Assembly: GCA_948467545.1 (NCBI GenBank)
Contig: CAOKER010000011.1
Span: 1 to 64,000 of the forward strand
Length of the DNA stretch: 64,000 nucleotides
Reading direction: 5' to 3'
Origin: an uncultured Eubacteriales bacterium
GTDB taxonomy: Bacteria; Bacillota; Clostridia; Oscillospirales; CAG-272
Both the position numbers and the translations under genes were made by a program. Shown here in pieces: positions 1 to 6,884 of the stretch (its first letter is position 1; each line of letters begins with the position of its first letter). The notes below the pieces were generated by a model. That model saw only the letters and a list, made by a program, of their open reading frames with translations. It was not told where the DNA came from and ran no database searches.

Positions 1-54
1 CTCGTCGGGCTCATAACCCGGAGGTCGCAGGTTCAAGTCCTGTCTCCGCAACCA
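1..54 (+). tRNA. tRNA-Met(CAU), initiator type, 3' part only
   Basis: The window opens inside a tRNA gene. The anticodon loop CTCATAA (positions 10-16) has anticodon CAT and is flanked by a GGG/CCC stem, the hallmark of the initiator tRNA. The T arm (CAGG-TTCAAGT-CCTG) and encoded CCA at 52-54 follow. The 5' half lies outside the window. Positions 9-54 recur with few changes at 6604-6649, which marks this end as the attachment site of the element that follows. Confidence 0.93.
9..54 (+). other. att site 1: left attachment site in the tRNA 3' end
   Basis: Positions 9-54 (anticodon loop to CCA) match 6604-6649 at about 41 of 46 bases by hand count. Tyrosine integrases commonly recombine within tRNA 3' ends, and the integrase gene lies next to this end (242-1450). 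The exact crossover bases cannot be seen. Confidence 0.75.
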
Positions 55-59
55 ATGAA

Positions 60-85
60 CCCTTGCAGGTGGTCGCTTGCAAGGG
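60..85 (+). terminator. Terminator hairpin after tRNA-Met / element A left end
   Basis: CCCTTGCA (60-67) pairs with TGCAAGGG (78-85), followed by TTTTCCC. It is positioned to end tRNA transcription. It lies within the element-side repeat, since the same hairpin recurs at 6655-6680. Confidence 0.8.
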
Positions 86-241
86 TTTTCCCTTTCTTTG
101 CGGTCTGGATTTTGCGGAGGGAAATTTTGATTTACGGAGGGAAATTTCAGAATTGTGTTCCGTTTCTTCTGCTTTTTACAGATTTGCTGTAATTTTGCTT
201 TCCCTCCCGTTTCCCTCCTAAGCCGCATAAACACCTCATTT

Positions 242-1450
242 TTAACTGATTTTCTCATGATATTCAAGCACATTGTCAAGCGTGTTCGCCGCTTCTCTGT
301 CTTTGGATTTCAGCGCATGGGCATAGATGTTTAACGTCGTTGCCGTGTTGGCATGTCCGAGTCTCCTTGAAACAGTACAAACATCCGTACCCTCTGCAAT
401 CATCAGCGTTGCGTTTGTATGCCGTAAGGAATGCAGCGTTACATACGGAAGCCCGCTTCGCTTGATGAACTTTGAAAACCAGTCCGATACGGTATCAGGG
501 TGAATCGGTTTCCCGTTCCATGACGTAAACAGTCTGTCGCTTTCTTCCCACCTGTCTCCGACACTTAATTTTTGTTCCAACTGCCAGTGTTTGTACTTTT
601 TCAAAAGGATGCAGGCGTGAATACTCAGCGAAAAGTGGCGGATTCCCGATTTTGTTTTCGGTTCTTTGGTAATCATGGTTTTATTGCCTATGTACTGAGC
701 AGAACGGACAACATGCATGACCTGATTTTCAAAGTCAATATCTTTCCATTCCAAGCCGCATAGCTCTCCGCGTCTGATACCCGTATAGACAAGCAGAGTA
801 ATCATAGTTTGATACTGAATCGGCTCCTTTTCAAGAAGAGTCAGCATTTGACGGACTTCCTGTTCGTTCAGATACGATATTTCTCTATGGGGTACTTTCG
901 GCGGATCTGCTCTCATAGCTACATTCTTTTCAAGCAATCCCCACTTAACCGCAGTAGATAAAATCTTTGATATTACTCTGTGGTGGTCGAGAATCGTTTT
1001 CGGAGCAAGTTTGCCGTTGTTGATTAAATCTCCGTTTTCGTCATACCGTTTCCGTTGATTGATTCCGTCTGCCTCTAAGCTTCTGTAAAAAGCATTGAGC
1101 TGCAGAGGCGTGATGTCTTTCAGTTTCAGATGTCCGATACCCTGATTGATACGTTTTAAGTAGATTTCATATCTCGCATATGTCTTGATTGTCAGATTGA
1201 CTTTTGCGTACTCGTCCATCCACCTTTTAGAAAAGTCAACGAATCGGATTTTGTTGTCGGGACAAATTCCGTTTTTTACCTCTTCTTCAAAAAGCACCTT
1301 TTGACGTGCAAGCTCTTTTTCAATCTGCTTTTGCGTCATACCCTCGTCAGGTATCCATGTTTTCGATTTTCCTAATTTCTTGCCGTTGATATCAATTCCG
1401 CAGGAGACACGGATTTCATATCCTCTGCCTTTCTTTCTTGCTGTTGACAT
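242..1450 (-). CDS. int: Tyrosine recombinase / phage-type integrase
   Basis: A 402-residue tyrosine integrase that should catalyse integration into, and excision from, the adjacent tRNA-Met gene. The N-terminal arm-binding region (about residues 1-65) is followed by a SAM-like core-binding domain (about 70-185) and the catalytic domain. Catalytic residues are visible: Arg in TGIRRGEL, Lys in TKSGIRH, HxxR in HSLRHTNA, His in LGHANT and the Tyr nucleophile in NIYAHAL. Its 3' end abuts the attachment site, the usual place for such genes. Transcription runs toward the tRNA. The 68-nt segment upstream of its start (1491-1558) is related to one upstream of the excisionase gene, suggesting shared control. 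Length is normal for the Tn916/phage integrase type. Confidence 0.95.
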   Translation of the reverse strand: MSTARKKGRGYEIRVSCGIDINGKKLGKSKTWIPDEGMTQKQIEKELARQKVLFEEEVKNGICPDNKIRFVDFSKRWMDEYAKVNLTIKTYARYEIYLKRINQGIGHLKLKDITPLQLNAFYRSLEADGINQRKRYDENGDLINNGKLAPKTILDHHRVISKILSTAVKWGLLEKNVAMRADPPKVPHREISYLNEQEVRQMLTLLEKEPIQYQTMITLLVYTGIRRGELCGLEWKDIDFENQVMHVVRSAQYIGNKTMITKEPKTKSGIRHFSLSIHACILLKKYKHWQLEQKLSVGDRWEESDRLFTSWNGKPIHPDTVSDWFSKFIKRSGLPYVTLHSLRHTNATLMIAEGTDVCTVSRRLGHANTATTLNIYAHALKSKDREAANTLDNVLEYHEKIS

Positions 1451-1490
1451 TCAATTTACAACTTCCTTTCCATATCGAAAATTTGTCTCC

Positions 1491-1558
1491 CTAAACTAAT
1501 TATTGCGCAAATTTTTGTAGATTGCAAAACTTTTCCTCTGATAAACGTAGTTTTTTCT
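1491..1558 (-). promoter_or_regulatory. Repeated leader segment upstream of int (copy 1)
   Basis: Aligns without gaps to 1901-1968, about 51 of 68 positions identical by hand count. Conserved cores are CTAAACT, ATTATTGC, ATTGCAAAAC, CCTCTGA and TTTTTTCT. It ends about 40 nt before the int start codon, as copy 2 does before xis. It may be a shared promoter/operator or integrase arm-binding DNA. Confidence 0.5.
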
Positions 1559-1613
1559 CTTTTTTCCTCGATTTTGCTGTGTTTCTCTCGGTTTTTCTAT
1601 ATTTAGGGCTTGT

Positions 1614-1659
1614 AGTATAAGCTCTGGCACTGTCTGAACAATGCCAGAGGCCTTATACT
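1614..1659. other. Long imperfect hairpin between xis and int
   Basis: AGTATAAG-CTCTGGCA (1614-1629) pairs with TGCCAGAG (1642-1649) and CTTATACT (1652-1659), giving 16 base pairs interrupted only by a 2-nt bulge at 1650-1651. The loop is 12 nt. It lies just downstream of the xis stop codon on the coding (minus) strand, where it could be an attenuator or terminator limiting int read-through. There is no clear U-run on either side. Confidence 0.5.
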
Positions 1660-1677
1660 TTTCAGCTTTACATGATG

Positions 1678-1863
1678 TTAGGTATTGACGCTTAGATATT
1701 CAATCAACGCATCATAGTTGATAAGCGTTTTTCTGCCTATCTTCGTACAAGGGATTTTTCCCTGACGGACAAGATTTCTGAGTCCACTTAGCGTTATCGC
1801 CGTGTTCGGATCGTCTTTTTTGATTTCGTTAAACGCTTCTGAAATCAATCTCATTCTCGGCAT
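1678..1863 (-). CDS. xis: Excisionase-like small HTH protein
   Basis: A 61-residue basic protein starting MPRMRLISEAF. The start was chosen because an AAAGGAG Shine-Dalgarno lies about 8 nt upstream; an earlier in-frame codon at 1881 lacks one. The sequence resembles the MerR-like winged-helix DNA-binding fold of excisionases: a helix, a turn around LRNLVRQGKIPCTKIGRKTLI, and a terminal helix. Its place directly upstream of the integrase supports a role in directing excision. Family assignment is from motif and context, so a small regulator remains possible. Confidence 0.7.
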   Translation of the reverse strand: MPRMRLISEAFNEIKKDDPNTAITLSGLRNLVRQGKIPCTKIGRKTLINYDALIEYLSVNT

Positions 1864-1900
1864 TATGTAATCTCCTTTCAATCATTCGGGACTATGCCCC

Positions 1901-1968
1901 CTAAACTTATTATTGCTCCGAATCTCTCGGATTGCAAAACAAATCCTCTGAGATTCGTACTTTTTTCT
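1901..1968 (-). promoter_or_regulatory. Repeated leader segment upstream of xis (copy 2)
   Basis: Second copy of the segment at 1491-1558. This copy also contains a perfect 8-bp inverted repeat, CGAATCTC (1919-1926) with GAGATTCG (1950-1957), absent from copy 1. It sits about 38 nt upstream of the xis start. Confidence 0.5.
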
Positions 1969-1991
1969 GAAACAGGCTATAACATTGTCAA

Positions 1992-2240
1992 TTATGTTTC
2001 TTCCCCCTCAGATTCAGGTATTATGAAATCAACTGTTTCTGCTTCCTTATACCTCTGAATATCATTGCCTACTGCAACAATCTTTTCATACAGTAGGTGC
2101 AGAGCTTTTCTTAACAATTTGTGTTCTGCATTAGTTAGGTAATGATAATGTCCTAACATATGACGAGCTTTGCTTAGCTCGTCAGTGGCAGAACAAGCGG
2201 AATTGTAAATATCCGCAAAATACGTTTTGTTTAAATCCAT
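1992..2240 (-). CDS. Hypothetical protein, 82 residues
   Basis: Not recognised. The protein is predicted mostly helical, with His-rich central residues (ARHMLGHYHYLTNAEHKLLRKALHLLY) and an acidic C-terminus. A good AAGGAG site precedes the ATG. It is co-directional with xis and the rep operon and lies between them, so it is probably part of the element's maintenance module. Confidence 0.6.
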   Translation of the reverse strand: MDLNKTYFADIYNSACSATDELSKARHMLGHYHYLTNAEHKLLRKALHLLYEKIVAVGNDIQRYKEAETVDFIIPESEGEET

Positions 2241-2307
2241 AATTTAATCTCCTTAATTTATAATTGTGCTTAACACTCATGAAAATTCCGTCATTGCTCT
2301 CTACCTG

Positions 2308-2799
2308 CTATAAAATCGGTGGAGTTTCTTTGACTTTCTTTGTTCCATCTCCATTATAATGTTCGCGAATATAGGTGGGAGATTTTATATCTACAATTTT
2401 ATGCCGATAAGTCAATTTTCCATTGTCTCTGAACGGAACCAACTCAAGTATCATACCAATGCAAATTTCATTAAAACTTTTTCCATTGGAATCAACGTAA
2501 ATTTCATGGCATTCTGCAAGTTGAATAAACTCAGCGAATCTGATATATTCGCTAAATTTATTAAGGTCTAAGTCATATTCTAAACATGGATGAAGATATG
2601 CATCATCTAATGGAAAGAACGAGTTCGCAATGCTAAAATATTCTGTGAATATTCCTTCACATATATCAAATATGATATCAATATATCCGCTTCCATTACT
2701 TAAAATATCGCATGCTCTAAAGACATATCCTCCAGTTGGGAGAATTTGTTCTATTGTTTCTGTACTTTCAATATCATCTAAAATATTTTTCTTTGACAT
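2308..2799 (-). CDS. Hypothetical protein downstream of rep, 163 residues
   Basis: Not recognised. The protein is acidic with alternating hydrophobic segments and no membrane helix. Its SD (GAAAGG) lies in the last codons of rep, and the start codon is 3 nt past the rep stop, so translation is probably coupled to rep. A C-terminal segment (about residues 110-145) has a beta-rich look that could fit an OB-type accessory protein, but that is only a guess from pattern. The coupling argues that it assists replication or transfer of the element. Confidence 0.65.
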   Translation of the reverse strand: MSKKNILDDIESTETIEQILPTGGYVFRACDILSNGSGYIDIIFDICEGIFTEYFSIANSFFPLDDAYLHPCLEYDLDLNKFSEYIRFAEFIQLAECHEIYVDSNGKSFNEICIGMILELVPFRDNGKLTYRHKIVDIKSPTYIREHYNGDGTKKVKETPPIL

Positions 2800-2801
2800 A
2801 A

Positions 2802-3707
2802 TTATAGACCTTTCTTATTTTTAAGATTTAAATTGTATTGTCGGTACTCAATAGCATTTAACGTATGCTCTGTACCGTGTTCATCTACTGAAACAATATG
2901 TTTAGCAGATTGTCGAACTGGCTGACTATCCCCAACTATCTTTTTAACTTCACTGAATGGGAGTGTAATCGGTTTAGGTTGTTTAATACCCTTAGAACAC
3001 CGATAGATTTTAAGATTAGGGGGATAGTAGCGCAATCGAGCATTTTTGACTATCATTTTTGCAGACGGATATTTTTTCTGAATGTCCATGTTCTCGAAGT
3101 AGTCAAGATTTGTAAAGTACGAACAAAAGTAAGCTCCAAGATTATCCACATCAGTAATCCGCCTTACATACGTTCCACCATGTCTCCATAACTGGTCTAA
3201 CTGTTGCTTAGGAACAAACAGCATGGAGCCGTCTCTTGTTTTTACCAAAGCATGTATATGATAAGAGCCGCTTGCCTGAGGTTCAATAATTGCTATATAC
3301 TCCGATGGAGGAAAATGGTATTTGAATCGTAGCCAAAACTTGCGGAAATCCTGATACAACTGTTCTGGATTATCCATATAGGTGGAATAGGTGAGAACTA
3401 ACATAAGTTCGGAATGTCTGCCAGTGAAATTGTTGTTAATAAGGCGTCTGAGCTTGGCAAACGTATCTTTTAATGAATGGTAACGTTTATCATGCTTTTG
3501 ATACTCAAATACCTCTCCGCTTTTCGTATTACAATAAAGAGATTTAGAAATCTTTCTGTAATTAGAAATGGAAGAAGAACGCTTTTGAATACTGATAACG
3601 TCTATAACATGGTTACACTGGTAAACAGTACATAGTTGATTGTCTGGAATCTCAGCAGTAGGGCTACCGCGAGAATAGAATTTGTTTGTGCTACTCAATA
3701 ATGACAT
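2802..3707 (-). CDS. HUH-type replication initiator / rolling-circle Rep-like protein
   Basis: A protein of about 300 residues carrying an HUH metal-binding motif, HIHAL, in GSYHIHALVK near residue 150. It is followed by the WRHG segment and a Tyr-rich stretch (GAYFCSYFTNLDYFE) that could supply the nucleophilic tyrosine. HUH proteins nick one strand to start rolling-circle replication or transfer. It is probably the element's only replication or mobilization enzyme, since no separate relaxase is visible. The start is uncertain: the GAGG ribosome site is very close to GTG 3710 and ATG 3707, and TTG 3698 has better spacing. It is divergent from the DUF6076-like gene, and the shared 200-bp gap may hold the nick site. 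Confidence 0.75.
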   Translation of the reverse strand: MSLLSSTNKFYSRGSPTAEIPDNQLCTVYQCNHVIDVISIQKRSSSISNYRKISKSLYCNTKSGEVFEYQKHDKRYHSLKDTFAKLRRLINNNFTGRHSELMLVLTYSTYMDNPEQLYQDFRKFWLRFKYHFPPSEYIAIIEPQASGSYHIHALVKTRDGSMLFVPKQQLDQLWRHGGTYVRRITDVDNLGAYFCSYFTNLDYFENMDIQKKYPSAKMIVKNARLRYYPPNLKIYRCSKGIKQPKPITLPFSEVKKIVGDSQPVRQSAKHIVSVDEHGTEHTLNAIEYRQYNLNLKNKKGL

Positions 3708-3710
3708 CAC

Positions 3711-3906
3711 CTCAATTCAATTTTGATTTTGTTGATGTACCCTAAAGAAATAAAGTAAACAGACCAATACTCTATTCTTTAATCTGACTGCATATATGCG
3801 GTTTCCTTGTCGACAATTATATGTTATCATAGAACAAACTAATAAAAAATGTACTTGTTACTTTTGTTTTCGATTATTTGCAAAAGTAACATTTTGGGAG
3901 AAAAAT
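3711..3906. other. Divergent intergenic region with inverted repeats (possible origin/operator)
   Basis: Between rep and the DUF6076-like gene. It contains a perfect palindrome GCATATATGC (3790-3799) and a 10-bp inverted repeat, GTTACTTTTG (3857-3866) with CAAAAGTAAC (3881-3890), immediately before the ribosome site of the rightward gene. Such hairpins fit a rolling-circle origin or an operator; the sequence does not decide between them. Confidence 0.4.
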
Positions 3907-4911
3907 ATGTCAAGTGGATTTATTTATTGCCGTTATAAAAATAGAAATGATAGTAAGATATACGAGTGTTTAGTGCAAACCAAAGAAAGTAAAGTAGTTA
4001 ATAAAACTGATGATTTTGAATTAGGCACACTCCTGTTTAATACTTTTGAGTTCTTAGTAAATATAGATGATATGTTAGAAACAAAAGAAATCACTAATGA
4101 AAAGCCTATCGATGACGTTTTCACACAATTCCTTTTAAATAAATTTGAGCTTTTAGAGGAAAATGTAATTCTTTTGAATTTTGTAAATTATATCAAGCTG
4201 TGTCTTGAGAACTGTAAAAATTGTTCAACAGAATCATTGTCAATTTTTTGTGCTACTATAGGGTTCCCTCTTAAATTTGGTAATAGTATTATAATTAACT
4301 CTGATATTAAATCTGATAATAAACCACTATCAATTCAGCAAATACAAAATGCATTAGATTCTACTGTATCTCCGGGAAAAGGAGAATTGTTTTACGAAAG
4401 AAAAAACGAGAATGCTCCTATTGTGAATGAGTTAGTAAATGTTTATGTTATAGATACAATGGCAGATATTCTATCAGCAAGTTTAAATGAGATTTTCAAA
4501 GCTAAATTAGTTATTAAGCAATGTAAATTTTGCAATAGATTTTTTATACCTTTCAGTCATAGAAAAAACTCTTTATATTGTGAAGAAATTAGAAGCGAGA
4601 ACAATGGTAAAACATGCTACCAAATGAACAACATTAGAAATCAAGCTATAAGAGTAAAGAACAGCAAAAGCGCATTAGAACATGACAAAATTAGAATTTC
4701 ATTCAATAGAAAAGTAAATTCTACCAAGCTACCCTCTGAGTACGATATTCTTTCTGATGAATATGAAGATTTTTTGAAAAAAAGTAAGAAATGGAAAAAA
4801 CAAGTTGAATCGGATTCTATGAGTGAGGAAGAATACATAAATTTAATGAAATCTTATTGGGAAGATGTCAAGAAAAGGGCAAAACAAAGAAAACGCGAAA
4901 ATCGTCATTAA
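3907..4911 (+). CDS. DUF6076-like protein with zinc-binding CxxC motif
   Basis: A 334-residue protein of unknown function. The start ATG 3907 was chosen for its GGGAG site 7 nt upstream; the open frame continues to 3796 without one. The C-terminal half has a treble-clef-like zinc site, CKFCNRFF, followed by YCEE and TCYQMNN. After it comes a highly charged lysine/glutamate tail, typical of nucleic-acid binding proteins often labelled DUF6076 on Clostridia mobile elements. The AT-rich coding sequence differs from the chromosomal genes further right. Divergent from rep, preceded by an inverted repeat that may be its operator. The family name is tentative. Confidence 0.65.
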   Translation: MSSGFIYCRYKNRNDSKIYECLVQTKESKVVNKTDDFELGTLLFNTFEFLVNIDDMLETKEITNEKPIDDVFTQFLLNKFELLEENVILLNFVNYIKLCLENCKNCSTESLSIFCATIGFPLKFGNSIIINSDIKSDNKPLSIQQIQNALDSTVSPGKGELFYERKNENAPIVNELVNVYVIDTMADILSASLNEIFKAKLVIKQCKFCNRFFIPFSHRKNSLYCEEIRSENNGKTCYQMNNIRNQAIRVKNSKSALEHDKIRISFNRKVNSTKLPSEYDILSDEYEDFLKKSKKWKKQVESDSMSEEEYINLMKSYWEDVKKRAKQRKRENRH

Positions 4912-4992
4912 AAATAATATTTAATCAAAATTTGAACTTTAAATTTTTCCTGCCTGAATTGTTATAAAAAGCAAGGAAGGAGAGAGAAGCAT

Positions 4993-5178
4993 ATGCTTGA
5001 AATCGTGATAGCTGATCCTGTCGAAATGTTATCAGACATTCGGCAAGCCGTTTCGGATTTGCAAAACTGTATTGGTCACGATATGAATGACAACATTCGG
5101 GAACAGTGCAATAAAATGGACAGAGCCATAGAATCTATTCGGTTTGCGTTCAAAAAGCTCGGATATTATGACAACTGA
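4993..5178 (+). CDS. Small hypothetical protein, 61 residues
   Basis: Not recognised. It is a short helical protein with a strong AAGGAGAGAG ribosome site. It lies downstream of the DUF6076-like gene on the same strand, 81 nt away, so the two may be co-transcribed. The paired helices (residues 10-30 and 38-55) suggest a small helical hairpin. Confidence 0.55.
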   Translation: MLEIVIADPVEMLSDIRQAVSDLQNCIGHDMNDNIREQCNKMDRAIESIRFAFKKLGYYDN

Positions 5179-5230
5179 GCCTTTGCAAACGGTCTTTTTA
5201 CTCTTACACAATCTATCGCACGTCTGTAAC

Positions 5231-5300
5231 GCTCATAGAGCCGTTTATTTCTGTTTTGCGAAGCGGTGCCCCCGTAAAAAAGAAAAGGCCCTCTATGAGC
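5231..5300. other. Intergenic 10-bp inverted repeat with 50-nt loop
   Basis: GCTCATAGAG (5231-5240) is the exact reverse complement of CTCTATGAGC (5291-5300). The interval holds no gene and contains GCGAAGCGGTGCCCCC followed by an A-rich run. It could be a transfer or single-strand origin, or a small RNA. Only the inverted repeat is directly seen. Confidence 0.4.
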
Positions 5301-5330
5301 CTGTATAGCCGAATAGCGGGCAAACAAAAA

Positions 5331-5366
5331 AGACGCTGAGGTTTTAGCCTTAGCGTCCTTTTTAAA
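5331..5366. terminator. Terminator, element A (copy also in element B)
   Basis: AGACGCTGAGG pairs with CCTTAGCGTC, followed by CTTTTT. It separates the rightward 61-residue gene from the leftward zinc-ribbon genes. A close relative with the same flank (GAATAG-G-GCAAACAAAAAA) lies at 6851-6884. Confidence 0.85.
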
Positions 5367-5397
5367 TATGTATAATCAAAAGATAGTCATAGAGTTG

Positions 5398-5829
5398 TCA
5401 TTTTTTAATTGAATGATTATATCTGTCATAATCCCGTTGAGCATCATTCCAGATACGGTTTGCTTCTTTAATATCTTTTTCCTTTTGCTGTCTTTCTTCA
5501 GCTTTTTCGATTGCATCATTAATCTCTTCGTCTGACATTCCTAATGCCTTAGCAAGAGATATAACACCGCCAAACAAAATAATTGCACCTACCACTGCCA
5601 TAAATCCTGAAGCACCGCCAAAAGCGTCATGAAATACAGATAAGTAAGTTATAAGGCCACCAATAATTGATATAATCAGCGGAATTATAAAAGTACCATG
5701 TTTTTCATTTTTCTGCTGTTGTTCATTAGGTTTTGAATTGTTAGTTGCTACAGTATTACACTTAGCGCCACACTTAGAGCAAAAATTGCTCCCATCCTTG
5801 ATTACTGCATTACATTTAGGACAAGTCAT
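5398..5829 (-). CDS. Zinc-ribbon membrane protein (cargo)
   Basis: A 143-residue protein with an N-terminal zinc ribbon (CPKC at residues 3-6 and CSKC at 17-20), a polar Asn/Gln-rich linker, two hydrophobic membrane segments (about 46-66 and 75-97) and a charged, coiled-coil-like C-terminal tail rich in Glu and Lys. Such zinc_ribbon plus membrane proteins are common in Firmicutes but have no general function. It lies 12 nt downstream of a second zinc-ribbon membrane gene, so the two form an operon. Together with the divergent RHH regulator it forms element A's cargo. Confidence 0.75.
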   Translation of the reverse strand: MTCPKCNAVIKDGSNFCSKCGAKCNTVATNNSKPNEQQQKNEKHGTFIIPLIISIIGGLITYLSVFHDAFGGASGFMAVVGAIILFGGVISLAKALGMSDEEINDAIEKAEERQQKEKDIKEANRIWNDAQRDYDRYNHSIKK

Positions 5830-5841
5830 ATATTTATTCTC

Positions 5842-6123
5842 CTATATCATTAAAAGTGTGATAATCACAGAAAATGCTATTATAAGTAAAAGCACAACTA
5901 CACCACCAACAATGGTTTGTCTAAATACCTTTTTACGAGCCTTATCGTTAAGATTAGGATAATGCACTATATTCCAAAAATAACCTGACAAATGTTTTCG
6001 AGCTTCAAGAATTTCTTTTTCCTTATATTCCGTGTTTTCTTCATCTTCTTGTTTAGCACCACAAGAATTACAAAACAGTGCATCATCTTCAAGACAAAAT
6101 CCACAATTAAAACAATATTTCAT
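5842..6123 (-). CDS. Zinc-ribbon, single-pass membrane protein (cargo)
   Basis: A 93-residue protein with an N-terminal zinc ribbon (CFNC at residues 4-7, CNSC at 18-21), an acidic central part and one C-terminal membrane helix (about 70-91). First gene of a two-gene operon with the zinc-ribbon protein at 5398-5829. Both proteins place a small zinc domain on the cytoplasmic side of the membrane, so they may interact. Function unknown. Confidence 0.75.
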   Translation of the reverse strand: MKYCFNCGFCLEDDALFCNSCGAKQEDEENTEYKEKEILEARKHLSGYFWNIVHYPNLNDKARKKVFRQTIVGGVVVLLLIIAFSVIITLLMI

Positions 6124-6221
6124 TTTGCACCTCTAATTAGGTTTAAAACCTATGAAGCCAGTTTCCAAAAACATTATACAACAACTTTGTCGAAATTGCA
6201 AGTAAAATTTAATTGCAATAC

Positions 6222-6256
6222 TGCATATATTTTTCTGGTCGAATATGCAATATAAT
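6222..6256 (+). promoter_or_regulatory. Promoter with candidate RHH operator
   Basis: A -10 box TATAAT (6251-6256) is preceded by an inverted repeat TGCATAT (6222-6228) / ATATGCA (6243-6249) lying across the core promoter. Ribbon-helix-helix proteins usually bind such repeats in their own promoters, so this may be an autoregulatory operator. No good -35 box is seen. Confidence 0.5.
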
Positions 6257-6280
6257 TTAACGTGTAGTTGAGGTGTAAAA

Positions 6281-6463
6281 ATGGACGATCGTATATTTAA
6301 AATAAAGAAACCGCAGAGTTCAAACAAGACAATCCGTATGCCTGATGAGCTAATAGAAAAACTGCAAAAACTTGCAACTTCTAATGATGTTTCTTTTAAT
6401 CAGTTAGTGGTTCAATGCTGTGAGTTTGCTCTTGAAAATATGACTGAAACGGATAAGCCGTAG
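6281..6463 (+). CDS. Ribbon-helix-helix DNA-binding protein
   Basis: A 60-residue Arc/MetJ/CopG-type protein. The beta strand NKTIRMP (residues 15-21) is followed by two helices, DELIEKLQKLATSND and SFNQLVVQCCEFALENM, the standard RHH layout. Proteins of this type dimerise through the strand and act as repressors. It is divergent from the zinc-ribbon operon and lies at the right edge of element A. The XRE regulator occupies the same place in element B, so it probably controls the cargo or the element. Confidence 0.8.
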   Translation: MDDRIFKIKKPQSSNKTIRMPDELIEKLQKLATSNDVSFNQLVVQCCEFALENMTETDKP

Positions 6464-6464
6464 A

Positions 6465-6580
6465 TTTTTCCCTCCGATTTCCCTCTTTCTGAATTTGTAT
6501 AGAATTTTATAGATGAAAAAACATGAGCAGGGAGACTTGCTCATGTTTTAATATATTGCGCTTGCTTTCATCACAATTAA
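6465..6580. repeat. Element right-end repeat, copy 1
   Basis: About 115 bp, from CCCTCCG through the terminator to TTGCGCTTGCTT, nearly identical to 8900-9016. It marks the right end of element A. Confidence 0.8.
6521..6546. terminator. Terminator at element A right end
   Basis: ACATGAGCA pairs with TGCTCATGT, followed by TTTTA and preceded by GAAAAA, so it can work in both directions. The same hairpin occurs at 8957-8982 in element B. Confidence 0.85.
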
Positions 6581-6603
6581 ATTGGAAAAATTTGGGAGTT
6601 TGC

Positions 6604-6649
6604 GCTCATAACCCGGAGGTCGGAGGTTCAAGTCCTTCTCCCGCAACCA
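6604..6649 (+). other. att site 2: duplicated tRNA-Met 3' end
   Basis: A tRNA fragment from the anticodon loop to CCA, without a 5' half, so not a functional tRNA. It matches 9-54 with about five differences, the acceptor strand reading CTCCCGC instead of TCTCCGC. It is the junction between elements A and B. Confidence 0.8.
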
Positions 6650-6835
6650 ACGAACCCTTGCAGGTAGCCGCTTGCAAGGGTTTTCCCTTTTCTTGCGGTC
6701 TAATTTTTGCGGAAGGAAATTTGGATTTACGGAGGGAAATTTCAGAATTTTGTTTCGTTTCTTCTGCTTATAACAGATTTTCTGTAATTTTGATTTCCCT
6801 CCAAAGCCGCATAAACACCGCGTTTTTAACTGAAT
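6650..6835. repeat. Element left-end repeat, copy 2 (left end of element B)
   Basis: Aligns along its length with 55-249, including the hairpin CCCTTGCA/TGCAAGGG (6655-6680 versus 60-85), the two GCGGA-GGGAAATTT segments and the final TTTTTAACTGA that in element A encodes the end of int. After TGA the sequence switches to one related to 5311 onward. In other words the integrase, excisionase, rep and neighbouring genes have been deleted in B. Confidence 0.8.
6655..6680 (+). terminator. Left-end hairpin, element B
   Basis: CCCTTGCA (6655-6662) pairs with TGCAAGGG (6673-6680), followed by TTTTCCC; the counterpart of 60-85. Confidence 0.75.
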
Positions 6836-6850
6836 AGTGAGCAAACAAAA

Positions 6851-6884
6851 AAGGACGCTGAGGTATTTAAGCCTTAGCGTCCTT
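6851..6884. terminator. Terminator, element B (copy of the one in A)
   Basis: AAGGACGCTGAGG pairs with CCTTAGCGTCCTT, then TTT. It ends the leftward surface-protein gene, just as the related hairpin at 5331-5366 ends the zinc-ribbon operon in A. Confidence 0.85.

Larger units (their letters stand above)
55..6600. mobile_element. Element A: integrative element with integrase, xis and HUH rep
   Basis: This block is bounded by two copies of the tRNA-Met 3' end (9-54 and 6604-6649). It contains, in order, a tyrosine integrase, an excisionase-like protein, two small unknown proteins, an HUH-type Rep, a divergent DUF6076-like gene, a 61-residue protein, two zinc-ribbon membrane proteins and a ribbon-helix-helix regulator. 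No conjugation machinery or separate relaxase is visible, so it is best called a small integrative, probably mobilizable, element whose Rep may also serve transfer. The right end (about 6465-6580) is repeated at 8900-9016 and the left end (55-249) at 6650-6835. Confidence 0.8.

Noticed and set aside
2308..2799. Single-strand binding protein assignment for the gene after rep
   Set aside because: Only a vague beta-rich look; no OB-fold motif I can name.
3796..3906. Longer N-terminus for the DUF6076-like protein
   Set aside because: The extension covers the inverted repeat and has no ribosome site; ATG 3907 has one.
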